DNA of 64,000 bases from assembly GCF_000014565.1 (NCBI RefSeq), contig NC_008268.1, positions 4,840,501-4,904,500 of the forward strand, written 5' to 3'. The notes beneath the pieces were generated by a model, which saw nothing but the letters and a program-made list of their open reading frames with translations, was not told the DNA's origin and made no database searches. Below, piece after piece: positions 35,230-44,381 of this stretch. Position 1 is the stretch's first letter. The number at the start of each line of letters is the position of its first letter. The translations under genes were made by a program, and so were the position numbers. This DNA is from Rhodococcus jostii RHA1 (GTDB taxonomy: Bacteria > Actinomycetota > Actinomycetes > Mycobacteriales > Mycobacteriaceae).

Positions 35230-36435
35230 ATGGCGAAGATTCGTGCCGCCGTCATCGGCGGCGGCATCATCGGTCTGGCGGTCGCCCGGGAACTTCTGCA
35301 CCGCATGGACGCCGTCGAGGTGACGCTGTTCGAAAAGGAGACCCGGGTCGCGGCCCACCAGACCGGACACAACAGCGGCGTCGTCCACGCCGGCCTGTAC
35401 TACCTGCCGGGCAGCCTCAAAGCGCGCCTGTGCCGACGTGGTGTCACCCTCCTGCAGCAGTACGCGGAGAACAAGGGCGTGGCCTACGAGGAATGCGGCA
35501 AAGTGGTGGTCGCCCACGACTCGTCCGAAGTGGCGCGGATGGACGCCATCTTCGACAGAGCGGTGGCCAACGGGGTCCCCGGCATCCGCAAGGTCGCGGG
35601 GGAGGAGATCCCCGAGATCGAACCGCACGCGCGGGGAGTCGCCGCCGTGCACTCGCCGCACACCGCGATCATCGACTACGTGGCGGTCGCGGAGGCTCTC
35701 GCCGCGGACATCACCGCCGCGGGTGGACGCGTGCTCCTCGGCCGGGAGGTCGTGGGCCTGGACAGCCGGACCGCGGAAACGGTGGTCACCACCGGGCAGG
35801 GCAGTGAGGTCTTCGACCTGGTGGTCACGTGCGCCGGACTCCAGTCCGACCGGGTGGCACTGATGTCCGGTGAACCGCGATCGCCTCGCGTGGTGCCCTT
35901 CTTCGGCGACTACTTCCTGCTCGAACCCGAGCGGTCCTCGCTCGTGAAGGGGCTGATCTACCCGGTTCCGGACCCGCGGTACCCGTTCCTCGGCGTTCAC
36001 CTCACCAAGCGGATCGACGGACGAATCATGCTCGGACCGAACGCCTTTCTCTCCTTCGGGCGGGAGGCGTACGACCATCGGGGATGGTCGGCGTCGGACG
36101 TGATGTCGGCGGTCGGGTTTCCCGGGTTCTGGCGGTTCGCCGTGCACAACACCGCGGCGGCGGTCCGCGAGGCCCGCACCGTCCTCAGCACGGGCCAGTT
36201 CGTGAAGGAGGCGCAGAAGTACGTGCCCGACGTGCGCCGCTCCGACGTCACCCGTGGGCCCCGGGGCATCCGCGCTCAGGCGATGAACGCCGACGGCAGC
36301 CTCGAGGACGACTTCGTCATCACCGGGTCGGAACGCGTAATCCACGTCCGGAACGCGCCCTCACCGGGTGCGACGTCGTCCCTCGCCATCGCCGAACACG
36401 TCGTGACGGAAGCTCTGGCCCGCGCGACCACGTGA
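35230..36435 (+). CDS. lhgO: L-2-hydroxyglutarate oxidase (FAD dependent)
   Basis: 401 residues of the DAO/LhgO family. The FAD Rossmann motif VIGGGIIGLAVA is at 8-19; QTGHNSGVVHAGLYY is the LhgO signature; VVPFFGDYF and GPNAFLSFGREAY follow, and the C-terminus has RNAPSPGATSSLAIAEHV. It oxidises L-2-hydroxyglutarate to 2-oxoglutarate. ATG 35230 with SD GGAGGGG just upstream is preferred over GTG 35224. It stands alone and is followed by a strong hairpin. Confidence 0.88.
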   Translation: MAKIRAAVIGGGIIGLAVARELLHRMDAVEVTLFEKETRVAAHQTGHNSGVVHAGLYYLPGSLKARLCRRGVTLLQQYAENKGVAYEECGKVVVAHDSSEVARMDAIFDRAVANGVPGIRKVAGEEIPEIEPHARGVAAVHSPHTAIIDYVAVAEALAADITAAGGRVLLGREVVGLDSRTAETVVTTGQGSEVFDLVVTCAGLQSDRVALMSGEPRSPRVVPFFGDYFLLEPERSSLVKGLIYPVPDPRYPFLGVHLTKRIDGRIMLGPNAFLSFGREAYDHRGWSASDVMSAVGFPGFWRFAVHNTAAAVREARTVLSTGQFVKEAQKYVPDVRRSDVTRGPRGIRAQAMNADGSLEDDFVITGSERVIHVRNAPSPGATSSLAIAEHVVTEALARATT

Positions 36436-36437
36436 CA

Positions 36438-36502
36438 CGCTTCGCCCGATGTCACATCGGTGCAGTCGAAGTAGACCGATGTGACATTGGGCGACCGAAG
36501 CG
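36438..36502. terminator. Long hairpin between convergent genes
   Basis: The arms CGCTTCG.CCCGATGTCACATCGGT and ACCGATGTGACATTGGGC.. CGAAGCG are largely complementary, with a loop around GCAGTCGAAGTAG. It sits between the stops of lhgO and the P450, a probable bidirectional terminator. Confidence 0.7.
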
Positions 36503-36506
36503 GGGG

Positions 36507-37904
36507 TCAACGCCGGCGGAGCTGCAGCGTGAAGCCCTCGGGCATGAGGGTGAGGCGCTCGGCGACCTTCAGTCGATAGTCCGGGTCGCCCACGATGTCG
36601 TATCGACGCAGGATCGTGCCGAGGACCAGGACCGACTCGTGGAGGGCGAACTGCCTTCCGATGCAGGCGCGTTCGCCGGTCCCGAACGGCTTGTACACGT
36701 GCGCGGGGCGGGACCGGATGCGCTCGGGGAGGAAATGGTCGGGGTCGAACGCCTCGGGATCGTCACCCCACACGGGGTCGCGGTGCAGGGCGGGGATGAG
36801 GACGAGCACCCAGTCGCCGACCTTCATCGGGTACTTGCCGACGAGGGTGGTGTCGACGGTCGCCTCCCTGCCGTACGCGGGGGCTGTCGGCCACAGCCGC
36901 AACGATTCGTCGAGCACCCGGCGCACGTAGCGGAGCTTCGCGATCTGCTCGAATGCGGGCTCTTCGTCGCCCCAGACTGCATCGACCTCCGCCTGCGCCT
37001 TCGCGAGGACGTCGGGATGCCGCGACAGGTAGTACAGGGCGAACGACAGTGCACCGGAGGTGGTCTCGTGTCCCGCGACCAGGAACGTCACCACCTGGTG
37101 GCGGATGTTCAACTCGTCGATGCGATGGGGGTCGTTCTCCCGGGCGGCCCGCAGCATGAGTTCGAGCAGGTCCTCGGGACCGTCCTCGGCGCTGTCGCGG
37201 CGGGCGCGGATCACCTCGTCGACGACCTCGGCCATGTGTTCGAGGTTGGCGATGTTGCGTCGATCCGACCGTCGCATCAGCAGGCGCCCGAGCGCGCTGG
37301 ACTTCACGAACGTGGTGCGCTGCGAATGGCTCAGCGCACCGACCATCGCCTGCACGAACGGGTGCGGGCGCTCGCGTCCGAACGAGTCGAAGGAATAGCT
37401 GAAGCCGGTGCGGCCGATGGTCTCGAGCGTCAGCTTCGTCATGTCGGAGGACACGTCGACGGGGGAGCCGTCCACCCGCTCGTCCCAGTGCTCCGTCAGT
37501 TCGCCTGCGACATCCAGCATCGTGCGGTGATACGACCGCATCGCGGATTTCGTGAACGCCGGGGCGAGGAGGTTGTGCGCCTTGCTCCAGTTCGGCTCGT
37601 GGTTGTACGCGGTGAACAATCCGTCGCCGCCCACCTCGCGCAACGACGCGACGCCGGGTGCGAGGTGTTTCGCGAACCGGGATTCGTCGGAGAGTTCTGC
37701 GACCATGTCGGCACCGGAGGCGAATACGAACCGATTGCCGAGGACGTTGCGCTCGAAGATGGGCCCGAGTTTTCTGCCGATCTCCATCGAATTCTGCAAG
37801 GGAGTGCGGATGCTGATCCCGAAGACGTCGCCGACGACGGGAAGCCGCCATCGAGGATGCGGGATGGTCGCATCCGCCGTGGTGTGCAGTGATTCGACGC
37901 TCAT
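36507..37904 (-). CDS. Cytochrome P450 (CYP102-like haem domain, stand-alone)
   Basis: 465 residues. I-helix VAGHETTSG, K-helix ESLRLWP, and haem loop PFGTGERACIGRQFA with the ligand C414. The overall pattern (PVVGDVF at the N-terminus, LYYLSRHPDVLAKAQAEVD) resembles the haem domain of the BM3/CYP102 and CYP4-like fatty-acid hydroxylases, but no reductase domain is fused, so separate ferredoxin/reductase partners are needed. ATG 37904 is favoured since a longer N-terminus would enter the TetR promoter. Divergent from a TetR gene that probably controls it. Substrate unknown. Confidence 0.87.
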   Translation of the reverse strand: MSVESLHTTADATIPHPRWRLPVVGDVFGISIRTPLQNSMEIGRKLGPIFERNVLGNRFVFASGADMVAELSDESRFAKHLAPGVASLREVGGDGLFTAYNHEPNWSKAHNLLAPAFTKSAMRSYHRTMLDVAGELTEHWDERVDGSPVDVSSDMTKLTLETIGRTGFSYSFDSFGRERPHPFVQAMVGALSHSQRTTFVKSSALGRLLMRRSDRRNIANLEHMAEVVDEVIRARRDSAEDGPEDLLELMLRAARENDPHRIDELNIRHQVVTFLVAGHETTSGALSFALYYLSRHPDVLAKAQAEVDAVWGDEEPAFEQIAKLRYVRRVLDESLRLWPTAPAYGREATVDTTLVGKYPMKVGDWVLVLIPALHRDPVWGDDPEAFDPDHFLPERIRSRPAHVYKPFGTGERACIGRQFALHESVLVLGTILRRYDIVGDPDYRLKVAERLTLMPEGFTLQLRRR

Positions 37905-37932
37905 GTCGACCCCCGTGTCGATGTGGCCTGCG

Positions 37933-37982
37933 TTACTGAATTGATGTCTAGTACGCAAGGTACCCCTTACTGAACCGGTGTC
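37933..37982. promoter_or_regulatory. Direct repeats in the P450/TetR divergent promoter
   Basis: TTACTGAATTGATGTC (37933-37948) and TTACTGAACCGGTGTC (37967-37982) match at 13 of 16 positions with a 34-bp period. They may be TetR binding sites or repeated promoter parts. Confidence 0.45.
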
Positions 37983-38001
37983 AAGCAGTACGGTGACTGG
38001 C

Positions 38002-38586
38002 ATGACCAGCGCCCGCCGACGACTCGCCCCGGAACAGCGGCGCGCGCAGTTGCTCGACATCGGCGCGCGGCTGTTCGCGGACCGCCCCTACGAGGACGTG
38101 TGGATCGAGGAGGTAGCCGAACTCGCCGAGGTGTCGCGCGGATTGATGTACCACTATTTCCCGACGAAGCGGGATTTCTTCGCCGCGATCGTCGAACGCG
38201 AATCCGAACGACTGCTCGACGTGACGGCCCCCGACTCCACTCTCCCCGTCGAGGAACAGGTCGCGGCCGGCCTCGACGCGTACTTCGAGCACGTCGCGAG
38301 CCACCGGCACGGAGTCCGGGCCATCAACCACGGCGCGCTGTCGGCCGACGCCGACATCCGGGCCATCGTCGAGCGGGAACTCGACGCCCAGCAGCGCCGC
38401 ATAGTCGACGCGCTCGATCCCCCCGACGGTGAGCGGGAACTCGTCGGCGTCGCGGTGCGCGGATGGATCGCCTTCGTCCGTGCCGTCTGCATGGACTGGC
38501 TCGACCACCCGTCGATCGCCGAGGGCGAGCTACGTGAACTCTGCCTGCGCTCGCTGCGGGGCATGCTGGGTGGGCGGCTCGACTGA
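38002..38586 (+). CDS. TetR-family transcriptional regulator
   Basis: 194 residues. HTH around residues 30-52 (VWIEEVAELAEVSRGLMYHYF) followed by PTKRDFF; the C-terminal ligand domain includes HRHGVRAINHG. ATG 38002 is chosen from the normal distance to the HTH. Divergent from the P450 with 97 bp between the starts, so it probably represses the P450 and itself. Ligand unknown. Confidence 0.85.
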   Translation: MTSARRRLAPEQRRAQLLDIGARLFADRPYEDVWIEEVAELAEVSRGLMYHYFPTKRDFFAAIVERESERLLDVTAPDSTLPVEEQVAAGLDAYFEHVASHRHGVRAINHGALSADADIRAIVERELDAQQRRIVDALDPPDGERELVGVAVRGWIAFVRAVCMDWLDHPSIAEGELRELCLRSLRGMLGGRLD

Positions 38587-38603
38587 TCCGAGGGCTGGCA
38601 CTT

Positions 38604-38630
38604 AAATAAATCGCTTGATATATTTAAGCC
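38604..38630. promoter_or_regulatory. AT-rich operator upstream of the class II aldolase
   Basis: AAATAAATCGCTTGATATA (38604-38622) recurs with two changes at 42687-42705 before the symporter and LysR genes. Here it also forms a dyad, CTTAAATA (38601-38608) with TATTTAAG (38621-38628). Very AT-rich against the local background. A shared LysR-type site is the simplest reading. Confidence 0.6.
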
Positions 38631-38661
38631 GAAATCCCTTCGGTGATCAAGGAGATCCCGC

Positions 38662-39444
38662 ATGAGTGCACCCACCGTTACGTCGCAGGGCCGAACGAGC
38701 CCGGCGAAGACCGAGGCGGAACTGCGTCGTGAACTGGCGGCGGTGTACCGCCTGCTCGCGCATTTCAAGATGACCGACCTCATCTTCACGCACGTCTCGG
38801 TCCGGATTCCCGGGCCCGAACATCATTTCCTCATCAACCCGTACGGCCTGCTCTTCGAGGAGATCACCGCCTCCAGCCTGGTGAAGATCGGTCTCGACGG
38901 CGAACTCGTCGAACCGTCCGAATATCACGTCAACCCTGCGGGATTCGTGATCCACGGCGCGATTCACGAGGCCCGGCCGGACGCGCAGTGCGTGCTGCAC
39001 ACCCACACGAAGGCCGGGTGTGCAGTGGCCGCGCAGGAGCAGGGACTGCTGCCGCTGAACCAGATCTCGATGGAGTTCTACAACCGGGTCGGCTACCACG
39101 ACTACGAGGGCATCGCCCTCAACACGGCCGAACGCGTGCGGTTGGTCGAGGATCTCCGCGACCACCCCGCGATGATCCTGCGCAATCACGGACTGCTCAC
39201 CGTGGGTGAATCCGCCGCCGAGGCGTTTCTGCGAATGTTCTATCTGGAGAAGGCGTGTGACATCCAGATCGCCGCCCAGGCGTCGGGTGAACTGCGCGTT
39301 CCGTCGCCCGAGATCGCCGAGCACACCGCGCGGCAGTTCGCCGGCGAGGCCACGGACGACTACGCCGACGATCAGGCTTACGAGATGGCGTGGGCGGCGC
39401 TTCTGCGGATGCTGGACCGCACCGCCCCCGACTACAAGGACTGA
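38662..39444 (+). CDS. Class II aldolase/adducin family protein
   Basis: 260 residues. The zinc ligands expected for class II aldolases are H113 and H115 (LHTHT) and H176 (RNHGLLT). SD AAGGAG lies 8 bp before ATG 38662. Family members cleave fuculose-1-phosphate or similar sugar phosphates, but many close relatives act on hydroxy-acids or are uncharacterised. It converges on the 2-hydroxyacid dehydrogenase and shares an operator with the symporter/LysR pair, suggesting one pathway for an imported hydroxy-acid. Confidence 0.83.
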   Translation: MSAPTVTSQGRTSPAKTEAELRRELAAVYRLLAHFKMTDLIFTHVSVRIPGPEHHFLINPYGLLFEEITASSLVKIGLDGELVEPSEYHVNPAGFVIHGAIHEARPDAQCVLHTHTKAGCAVAAQEQGLLPLNQISMEFYNRVGYHDYEGIALNTAERVRLVEDLRDHPAMILRNHGLLTVGESAAEAFLRMFYLEKACDIQIAAQASGELRVPSPEIAEHTARQFAGEATDDYADDQAYEMAWAALLRMLDRTAPDYKD

Positions 39445-39468
39445 CAGCGGCTTTACAAGGACGGGCGA

Positions 39469-40428
39469 TCACATCCCCGGTGCGGCGACGACGCCCACCG
39501 GTGATGCGCCCGTCAGGACCGCCGCGACATTGCGGGCCGACTGCTGCGCCAGGGTGCGCGCGACCTGCGGTGAGTACCACGCGGCGTGCGGGGTGATCAC
39601 GAGGTTCGGGATCTGCAGGATCGGATCGTCCTGTGCGGGCGGTTCGTTCGGAAGAACATCGACGGCCGCACCGGCGAGGTGTCCACTGCGCAGCGCGGCG
39701 CCGAGCGCGTCGTGATCGACGAGCCCGCCGCGGGAGACGTTCACCAGATATCCGCCGCGCTTCATCGCGGCCAGCGCACGCTCGCCGATCAGACCCCGCG
39801 TCTCGGAAGTCAGGGGGACGTGCAGGCTCAGCACGTCGGAGCGGCGCAGCAGTTCCTCGAACCCGACCACCTCGATGCCCTCGGCCGCCAGTTCCCCGGC
39901 GCGGTCGCCCAGCCCGCGGCCGCTGACGAGGACGGTCATCCCGAGGGCTCGGGCGCGCAGAGCAAAAGCGCCGGCGATCCGGCCGAATCCGTAGAGGCCC
40001 AGCACGGTTCCCGCGATCCGCCGCGGCGGCGCGGCGGTGACGTCCCACCCGCCGGCATGCACGGAGCGGTCGAGGGCGTGGGTGGATCGAAGCAGTCCGA
40101 GGGTGAGCGTGAGCGCGTGATCCGCGACCTCCTCGGTGCAGTAGTCCACCGCCCGCGTGACCCAGAGGCCGCGTTCGTGGGCCGCCGACACCGGCAGGTG
40201 GTCGTACCCGGCGGACGTGGCCGACAGCAGTCGCAGGTCCGGGAGATCCGCCAGGTGACGGGGCCCCAGGCCGGTGTTCTCCGGGCCCACGAGCAGGGCG
40301 ATGACGCCCGGGCCGGACGGGAACTCGGACTGGTGCACGACGTCCGCGGAAATACCCGCGGCGGCAAGCGAATCGGACAGCGCTTCGGCCGGAATGAAGT
40401 CGTCGAGGACGACGACGCGGTCGGTCAT
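39469..40428 (-). CDS. D-isomer-specific 2-hydroxyacid dehydrogenase
   Basis: 319 residues. Rossmann motif GFGRIAG (147-153) and the catalytic triad R233 (NVSRGG), E262 (PNEPP) and H281 (TPHAAW). It reduces a 2-oxo acid or oxidises a D-2-hydroxy acid with NAD(P). Its ATG (40428) overlaps the TetR stop, so the two are one transcript. Substrate unknown; the neighbours suggest hydroxy-acid or sugar-acid catabolism. Confidence 0.87.
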   Translation of the reverse strand: MTDRVVVLDDFIPAEALSDSLAAAGISADVVHQSEFPSGPGVIALLVGPENTGLGPRHLADLPDLRLLSATSAGYDHLPVSAAHERGLWVTRAVDYCTEEVADHALTLTLGLLRSTHALDRSVHAGGWDVTAAPPRRIAGTVLGLYGFGRIAGAFALRARALGMTVLVSGRGLGDRAGELAAEGIEVVGFEELLRRSDVLSLHVPLTSETRGLIGERALAAMKRGGYLVNVSRGGLVDHDALGAALRSGHLAGAAVDVLPNEPPAQDDPILQIPNLVITPHAAWYSPQVARTLAQQSARNVAAVLTGASPVGVVAAPGM

Positions 40429-41060
40429 CTACCTACTGCTCCCGCTTCTTCGGTGGTCCGTCGCACGGCGGCGTCCACGCAGCGCGCGGCCGCGTCCTCC
40501 GCGCTGATCGCCTTCATGACAACGGGATCCAGGATGGCCTGCAATGCAAGACCGTCGGTCAGTGCCACCAGCGCGACGGTGACGGCGTCCGCGTCGAGGT
40601 CGGTGGAGACGGTGCCCTCCCGCTGTGCGGCGACGACCGACTCGCGCACGACGCCCCGCCAGCGGGCGAGGAAGGCCGCGATCTCACCGCGCGCCGTTTC
40701 CTCGGCCGCACCCTCCGCGTAGAAGAACAGGAACACGCGGGTCATCGCCAGTCGGCGTTCGTCGAGCGGCAGGATGCTGGCGGTGATGTTCCGCAGCTTC
40801 TCGATCGGGCCGGCGCCCTCCTCGTCGAGGATCGTGCGGTACCGGTCGCCCTGGATGTCGCCGGCCCGGCGCAGCGCCGCGAGGAGCAGTTCGTGCCGGG
40901 ATCCGAAGTAGTGGTTCAACACTCCGGTCGACCACCCGCTCTCCTCCGCCACCGCTCGCGTGGTGACGGCGGAGATCCCCTCCCGGGCGATCAACGCGAG
41001 AACGGCGTCGGCGAGCGCCCGTCTCCGCTCGTCGTGGTCGACGATCTTCGGCACGATCAT
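40425..41060 (-). CDS. TetR-family transcriptional regulator
   Basis: 211 residues. HTH at about 28-50 (VTTRAVAEESGWSTGVLNHYF), then the BetI-like C-terminal domain (LFFYAEGAAEETARGEIAAF). ATG 41060 follows a GGGAGGA SD. It lies between the sodium:solute symporter and the hydroxyacid dehydrogenase on the same strand; the 42-bp gap to the symporter stop makes co-transcription likely. It resembles BetI-type regulators of small-organic-acid or choline-type metabolism. Confidence 0.83.
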   Translation of the reverse strand: MIVPKIVDHDERRRALADAVLALIAREGISAVTTRAVAEESGWSTGVLNHYFGSRHELLLAALRRAGDIQGDRYRTILDEEGAGPIEKLRNITASILPLDERRLAMTRVFLFFYAEGAAEETARGEIAAFLARWRGVVRESVVAAQREGTVSTDLDADAVTVALVALTDGLALQAILDPVVMKAISAEDAAARCVDAAVRRTTEEAGAVGR

Positions 41061-41102
41061 TCCTCCCGTTCGTGCGCACTCACTTTCGTGCGCTGATGCC
41101 AC

Positions 41103-42578
41103 TCAGGCTATCGGTGCCGGGACCGGAACCGGGTCTTCCTCGTCCTTTCCCGACACTCGCGCGTTCCACACGGACATCACATTCGCCGGGGTGGGTTCGG
41201 TGATCAGGCTGGTGGCCACGAACACCACCAGAGCGCTGACGAGTCCGACGTACACCGGTTCGTTCGCCATGACGTCACCGACGACGAACATCGTCGCGAT
41301 GGTCGCCACGGTACCCACCGCCATGGCCGCCATGGCCGCGGTTCCGGTGGCGCGCTTCCAGACCAGGCCACCGAGGATCGGGACGAGGAGCCCGCCGACC
41401 AGGATGTCGTAGGCGATCGTGAGCGCGGAGACGATGTCGTTGATGAGCGCGGCGATCACGATGCTGACGAGGCCGATCACGATCACGTAGAGGCGGTTGC
41501 CGCGCACGTCGGCTTCCGGATCGGACGTGTCCAGCTCGGGGCGGGTGCGGCCGAAGATCTGGGCGACCAGCGGAAGGACGTCCTGCCGGGCGACGGTGGC
41601 GGTGGCGATCAGTGCGCCGGACGCGGTCGACATCATCGCGGCCACCGCGGCGGCGAGGACGATGCCGCTGAGGCCGACGGGCAGGACGTGGACGGCGACG
41701 TCGGCGTACACGTCGTCGGACGACCCGATGTCGGGCATGAGGGCCGACGCGGCCAGGCCGATCAGTGCGCCCGCGACGCCGTACAGCAGGCAGTAGATGC
41801 CGGCGGTGACGCCGCCCCACCGTGCGACCTCCGGCGACTTCGCGGTGAACACCCGCTGCCAGATGTCCTGTCCGATGAGGATGCCGAGCGTATAGACGAC
41901 GAAGAACGTGATGATGGTGCCGGTGCCGATGGTGCCGAGCCCGAGTGCCTGTTCGCCCACGCGCTCCTTGATGCCGGCGTACCCGCCCGCCTTGCTCCAC
42001 GTGAACGGGAGGAGCAGGACGAAGACGCCGATGGTCTTGATGACGAACTGGACGACGTCGGTGAGCGTGATCGACCACATGCCGCCCATGGCGGAGTAGG
42101 CCACGACGATGAGGCCGCCGAGGACCACCGACAGGGTCCGGTCGAAGCCGAACAGCACGTTGAAGATGGTGGCGTAGGCGATCGTGGAGGTGACGGTGAG
42201 CATGAGGGTGTAGGCCATCATCACGAGACCGGACGCGCCGGTGGCGTCGATGCCGTACCGGAGTTTCAGCATCCCGGAGACGGTGTAGACCTTCAGGCGC
42301 TGGATCCGCGCGGCGAAGAGCAGGCTGAGCAGGAGAACGCCGGCGGCGATCGACACGACCAGCCACATTCCGGAGATGCCGTACGTGTAGCCGAGGCCGA
42401 CGCCGCCGACGGTGGAGGCGCCGCCGATGACGACCGCCGCCATCGTGCTGGTGTAGAGGAATCCGCCGAGGCGGCGGCCGGCGACGAGGTATTCGCTGGA
42501 GTTGCTCGCCCGGCGTTTGCCCCACCAGCCGAACGCGAGCATCGCGCCCAGGTAGATCAGGATGATGGTGATGTCCAT
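41103..42578 (-). CDS. Sodium:solute symporter family transporter
   Basis: 491 residues with about 13 hydrophobic helices. The SSS family signature GGWSITL-like segment is present as SAMGGMWSITLTDVVQF, and the N-terminus LIYLGAMLAFGWWGKRRASNSSEYLVAGR matches SSSF members. It imports a solute with Na+; the substrate is unknown, with monocarboxylates or polyols as candidates. It is divergent from a LysR regulator and carries a copy of the AT-rich operator in front. Confidence 0.87.
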   Translation of the reverse strand: MDITIILIYLGAMLAFGWWGKRRASNSSEYLVAGRRLGGFLYTSTMAAVVIGGASTVGGVGLGYTYGISGMWLVVSIAAGVLLLSLLFAARIQRLKVYTVSGMLKLRYGIDATGASGLVMMAYTLMLTVTSTIAYATIFNVLFGFDRTLSVVLGGLIVVAYSAMGGMWSITLTDVVQFVIKTIGVFVLLLPFTWSKAGGYAGIKERVGEQALGLGTIGTGTIITFFVVYTLGILIGQDIWQRVFTAKSPEVARWGGVTAGIYCLLYGVAGALIGLAASALMPDIGSSDDVYADVAVHVLPVGLSGIVLAAAVAAMMSTASGALIATATVARQDVLPLVAQIFGRTRPELDTSDPEADVRGNRLYVIVIGLVSIVIAALINDIVSALTIAYDILVGGLLVPILGGLVWKRATGTAAMAAMAVGTVATIATMFVVGDVMANEPVYVGLVSALVVFVATSLITEPTPANVMSVWNARVSGKDEEDPVPVPAPIA

Positions 42579-42686
42579 GGTGCGTCCTTCACGTGTCCTA
42601 GCGGATCGGTGATGACGGGCGCGGTGGTCCCGTCGGTGCCGGTCTCGTCAGACCGTTGCCCTAGACGGTAGGAGAACATTGACGTG

Positions 42687-42735
42687 AAATAAATCACTTG
42701 ATACAAATAATCACTTCAGAAAATCGTGAAGTAAT
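42687..42735. promoter_or_regulatory. AT-rich operators between the symporter and lysR
   Basis: AAATAAATCACTTGATACA (42687-42705) matches the site at 38604 in 17 of 19 bases. It lies in a larger dyad GTGAAATAA...TTTGATA-like ending AATAATCAC, and a second dyad ACTTC...GAAGT follows at about 42713-42732. Position between divergent symporter and LysR genes is typical for LysR binding. Confidence 0.6.
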
Positions 42736-42783
42736 GGTGCGAGCCAGCTCACACCCTGTTTTCGACCCCGCCGGAGGAGTGCG

Positions 42784-43674
42784 ATGCGCAGCTCGCTGCC
42801 CGATCTGAAGCTCCTCCAGATCTTCGCGGCCGTCGTCCGTCACCAGGGGTTCGCGCCCGCGCAGCAGGAACTCGGACTGTCCGCCTCCGCGATCAGCACC
42901 TACATGAGCCAGCTCGAACGGCACCTCGGCATCGTCCTGTGTCACCGCGGCCGGGCCGGATTCGGTCTCACCAGCAAGGGCGAGCTCTACCACAAGGAAT
43001 GCCTGCGCATCCTCGGCGAACTCGAGGGCTTCGAACGCTACGGCGCCGCGCTGCAGGGGGAGCTCCGGGGAACCCTCACCATCGGCGTTCTCGATTCCAC
43101 CGTCACCGACGCCACGCTGCCGCTCGCCGACGTGATCGGCGTGTTCAGCAAGGACCACCCCGCCGTCTACCTCGACCTGAAGATCCAGACCCCGCACGAA
43201 TTGCAGGTCGGCGTGCTCGACGACCGGATCGACGTCGCGGTCGGCGCGTTCGCCTCACCGATGAACGGTCTCGTCTCCCAGGCGCTGCACCGGGAGCAGC
43301 ACTGGCTGTACTGCAGCGACAAGCATCCGCTGTTCGGCAGGAAGCGGGTGCCGCCGGAGGTCATCACGCAACAGCGGATGGTGACCCGCGGCTACTGGTC
43401 CGAGCAGGAACTCGCCCGCCAGGGGTTCCCCCAACCCTCGGCGACGGTGGAGAACATGGAGGCGCAGCTCATCCTCGTGCTGTCCGGCGCGTACATCGGA
43501 TACCTGCCCGAGCACTACGCGGAGTACTGGGTGGACCGGAACCGGCTCCGCCCGATCCTGCCGGCATCGTTCGGCTATCAAGCGCCGTTTTCGCTGATCT
43601 ACCGGCGGGGCCGGGCCCGCGAACCGATGGTCCTCACGTTCCGCGAGTTCGTCCGGACCAGCATGAGTAGCTGA
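42784..43674 (+). CDS. LysR-family transcriptional regulator
   Basis: 296 residues. N-terminal winged HTH (residues 6-64: QIFAAVVRHQGFAPAQQELG, LSASAISTYMSQLERHLG), then a periplasmic-binding-like effector domain. Divergent from the sodium symporter; the AT-rich repeat in the gap and in front of the aldolase suggests it controls both. It ends 7 bp from the convergent IclR gene. Effector unknown. Confidence 0.87.
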   Translation: MRSSLPDLKLLQIFAAVVRHQGFAPAQQELGLSASAISTYMSQLERHLGIVLCHRGRAGFGLTSKGELYHKECLRILGELEGFERYGAALQGELRGTLTIGVLDSTVTDATLPLADVIGVFSKDHPAVYLDLKIQTPHELQVGVLDDRIDVAVGAFASPMNGLVSQALHREQHWLYCSDKHPLFGRKRVPPEVITQQRMVTRGYWSEQELARQGFPQPSATVENMEAQLILVLSGAYIGYLPEHYAEYWVDRNRLRPILPASFGYQAPFSLIYRRGRAREPMVLTFREFVRTSMSS

Positions 43675-43681
43675 CCGCCGC

Positions 43682-44344
43682 TCACCGGGTCGGGGAGCCC
43701 AGTTCGGCCGACAGCGCACGGCAACGCTCGACGAGAACCTGACCGTGCTGGGCGCAGAGTGCGTCGTCGAGGCGGAACGTCGGCCCGATGATGCTGAGCG
43801 CGCCCACGATCCGCCCCACCGCGTCGTAGATCGGGGCCGCCACACCCGTCGACTGGTCCTCGATGGTGTCGTGGGCGATCGCGTATCCCTCGCTCTGCAG
43901 GTCGCCCCGCAGCGCGGCGCCGACGGCCGTGCCCTCGAGCGGCACCGTCTGCCCCACCCATCCCATGTGCCGGATCGCGTGGGTGCCCTCGATCTGCGCG
44001 AGATACAGGGCTGTGCCCTTCGGGCCGTGGGTCGACAGGTACGTGGATTCGCGGGTTCCCTCCGCGATCGCGACCATCGCGGGCCGGGCCCGGGACAGCA
44101 GCTGGTTGTCGCTGATCGCCCGGGCGCCGATCTGGAGAAGTCGCGGCCCGGCCCGGTAGACGTTGTCGTCGCCGCGGACCAGGAATTCGCTCTGCTCCAT
44201 GCTGCGGATCAGGCGGAGTGCGGTACTCGTGGCGAGGCCGGCGGCTTTCGCGGCGTCGCCGAGCGTCAAGCCGCCCTGCTCGGTGATCGCGCCGAGCAGT
44301 TCGAAGGTGCGGCTCGCGCTGCGGGTCACATCTCCGGGGGCCAT
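43682..44344 (-). CDS. IclR-family transcriptional regulator
   Basis: 220 residues. N-terminal winged HTH (LTLGDAAKAAGLATSTALRLI) and C-terminal IclR effector domain (VGQTVPLEGTAVGAAL, STGVAAPIYDAVGRIVGALS). ATG 44344 begins MAPGDVTRSASRTFELL. It is 37 bp downstream of the CoA-transferase on the same strand and so probably regulates that operon. Ligand unknown; IclR ligands are usually small organic acids. Confidence 0.87.
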   Translation of the reverse strand: MAPGDVTRSASRTFELLGAITEQGGLTLGDAAKAAGLATSTALRLIRSMEQSEFLVRGDDNVYRAGPRLLQIGARAISDNQLLSRARPAMVAIAEGTRESTYLSTHGPKGTALYLAQIEGTHAIRHMGWVGQTVPLEGTAVGAALRGDLQSEGYAIAHDTIEDQSTGVAAPIYDAVGRIVGALSIIGPTFRLDDALCAQHGQVLVERCRALSAELGSPTR

Positions 44345-44381
44345 GGGTTCTCTCCTGACGGTCGCGGGTGTCGGCGTGAAT

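Noticed and set aside
35224..35230. GTG 35224 as the start of the L-2-hydroxyglutarate oxidase
   Set aside because: It overlaps the ribosome-binding GGAGGGG; ATG 35230 has correct spacing and gives the normal N-terminus.
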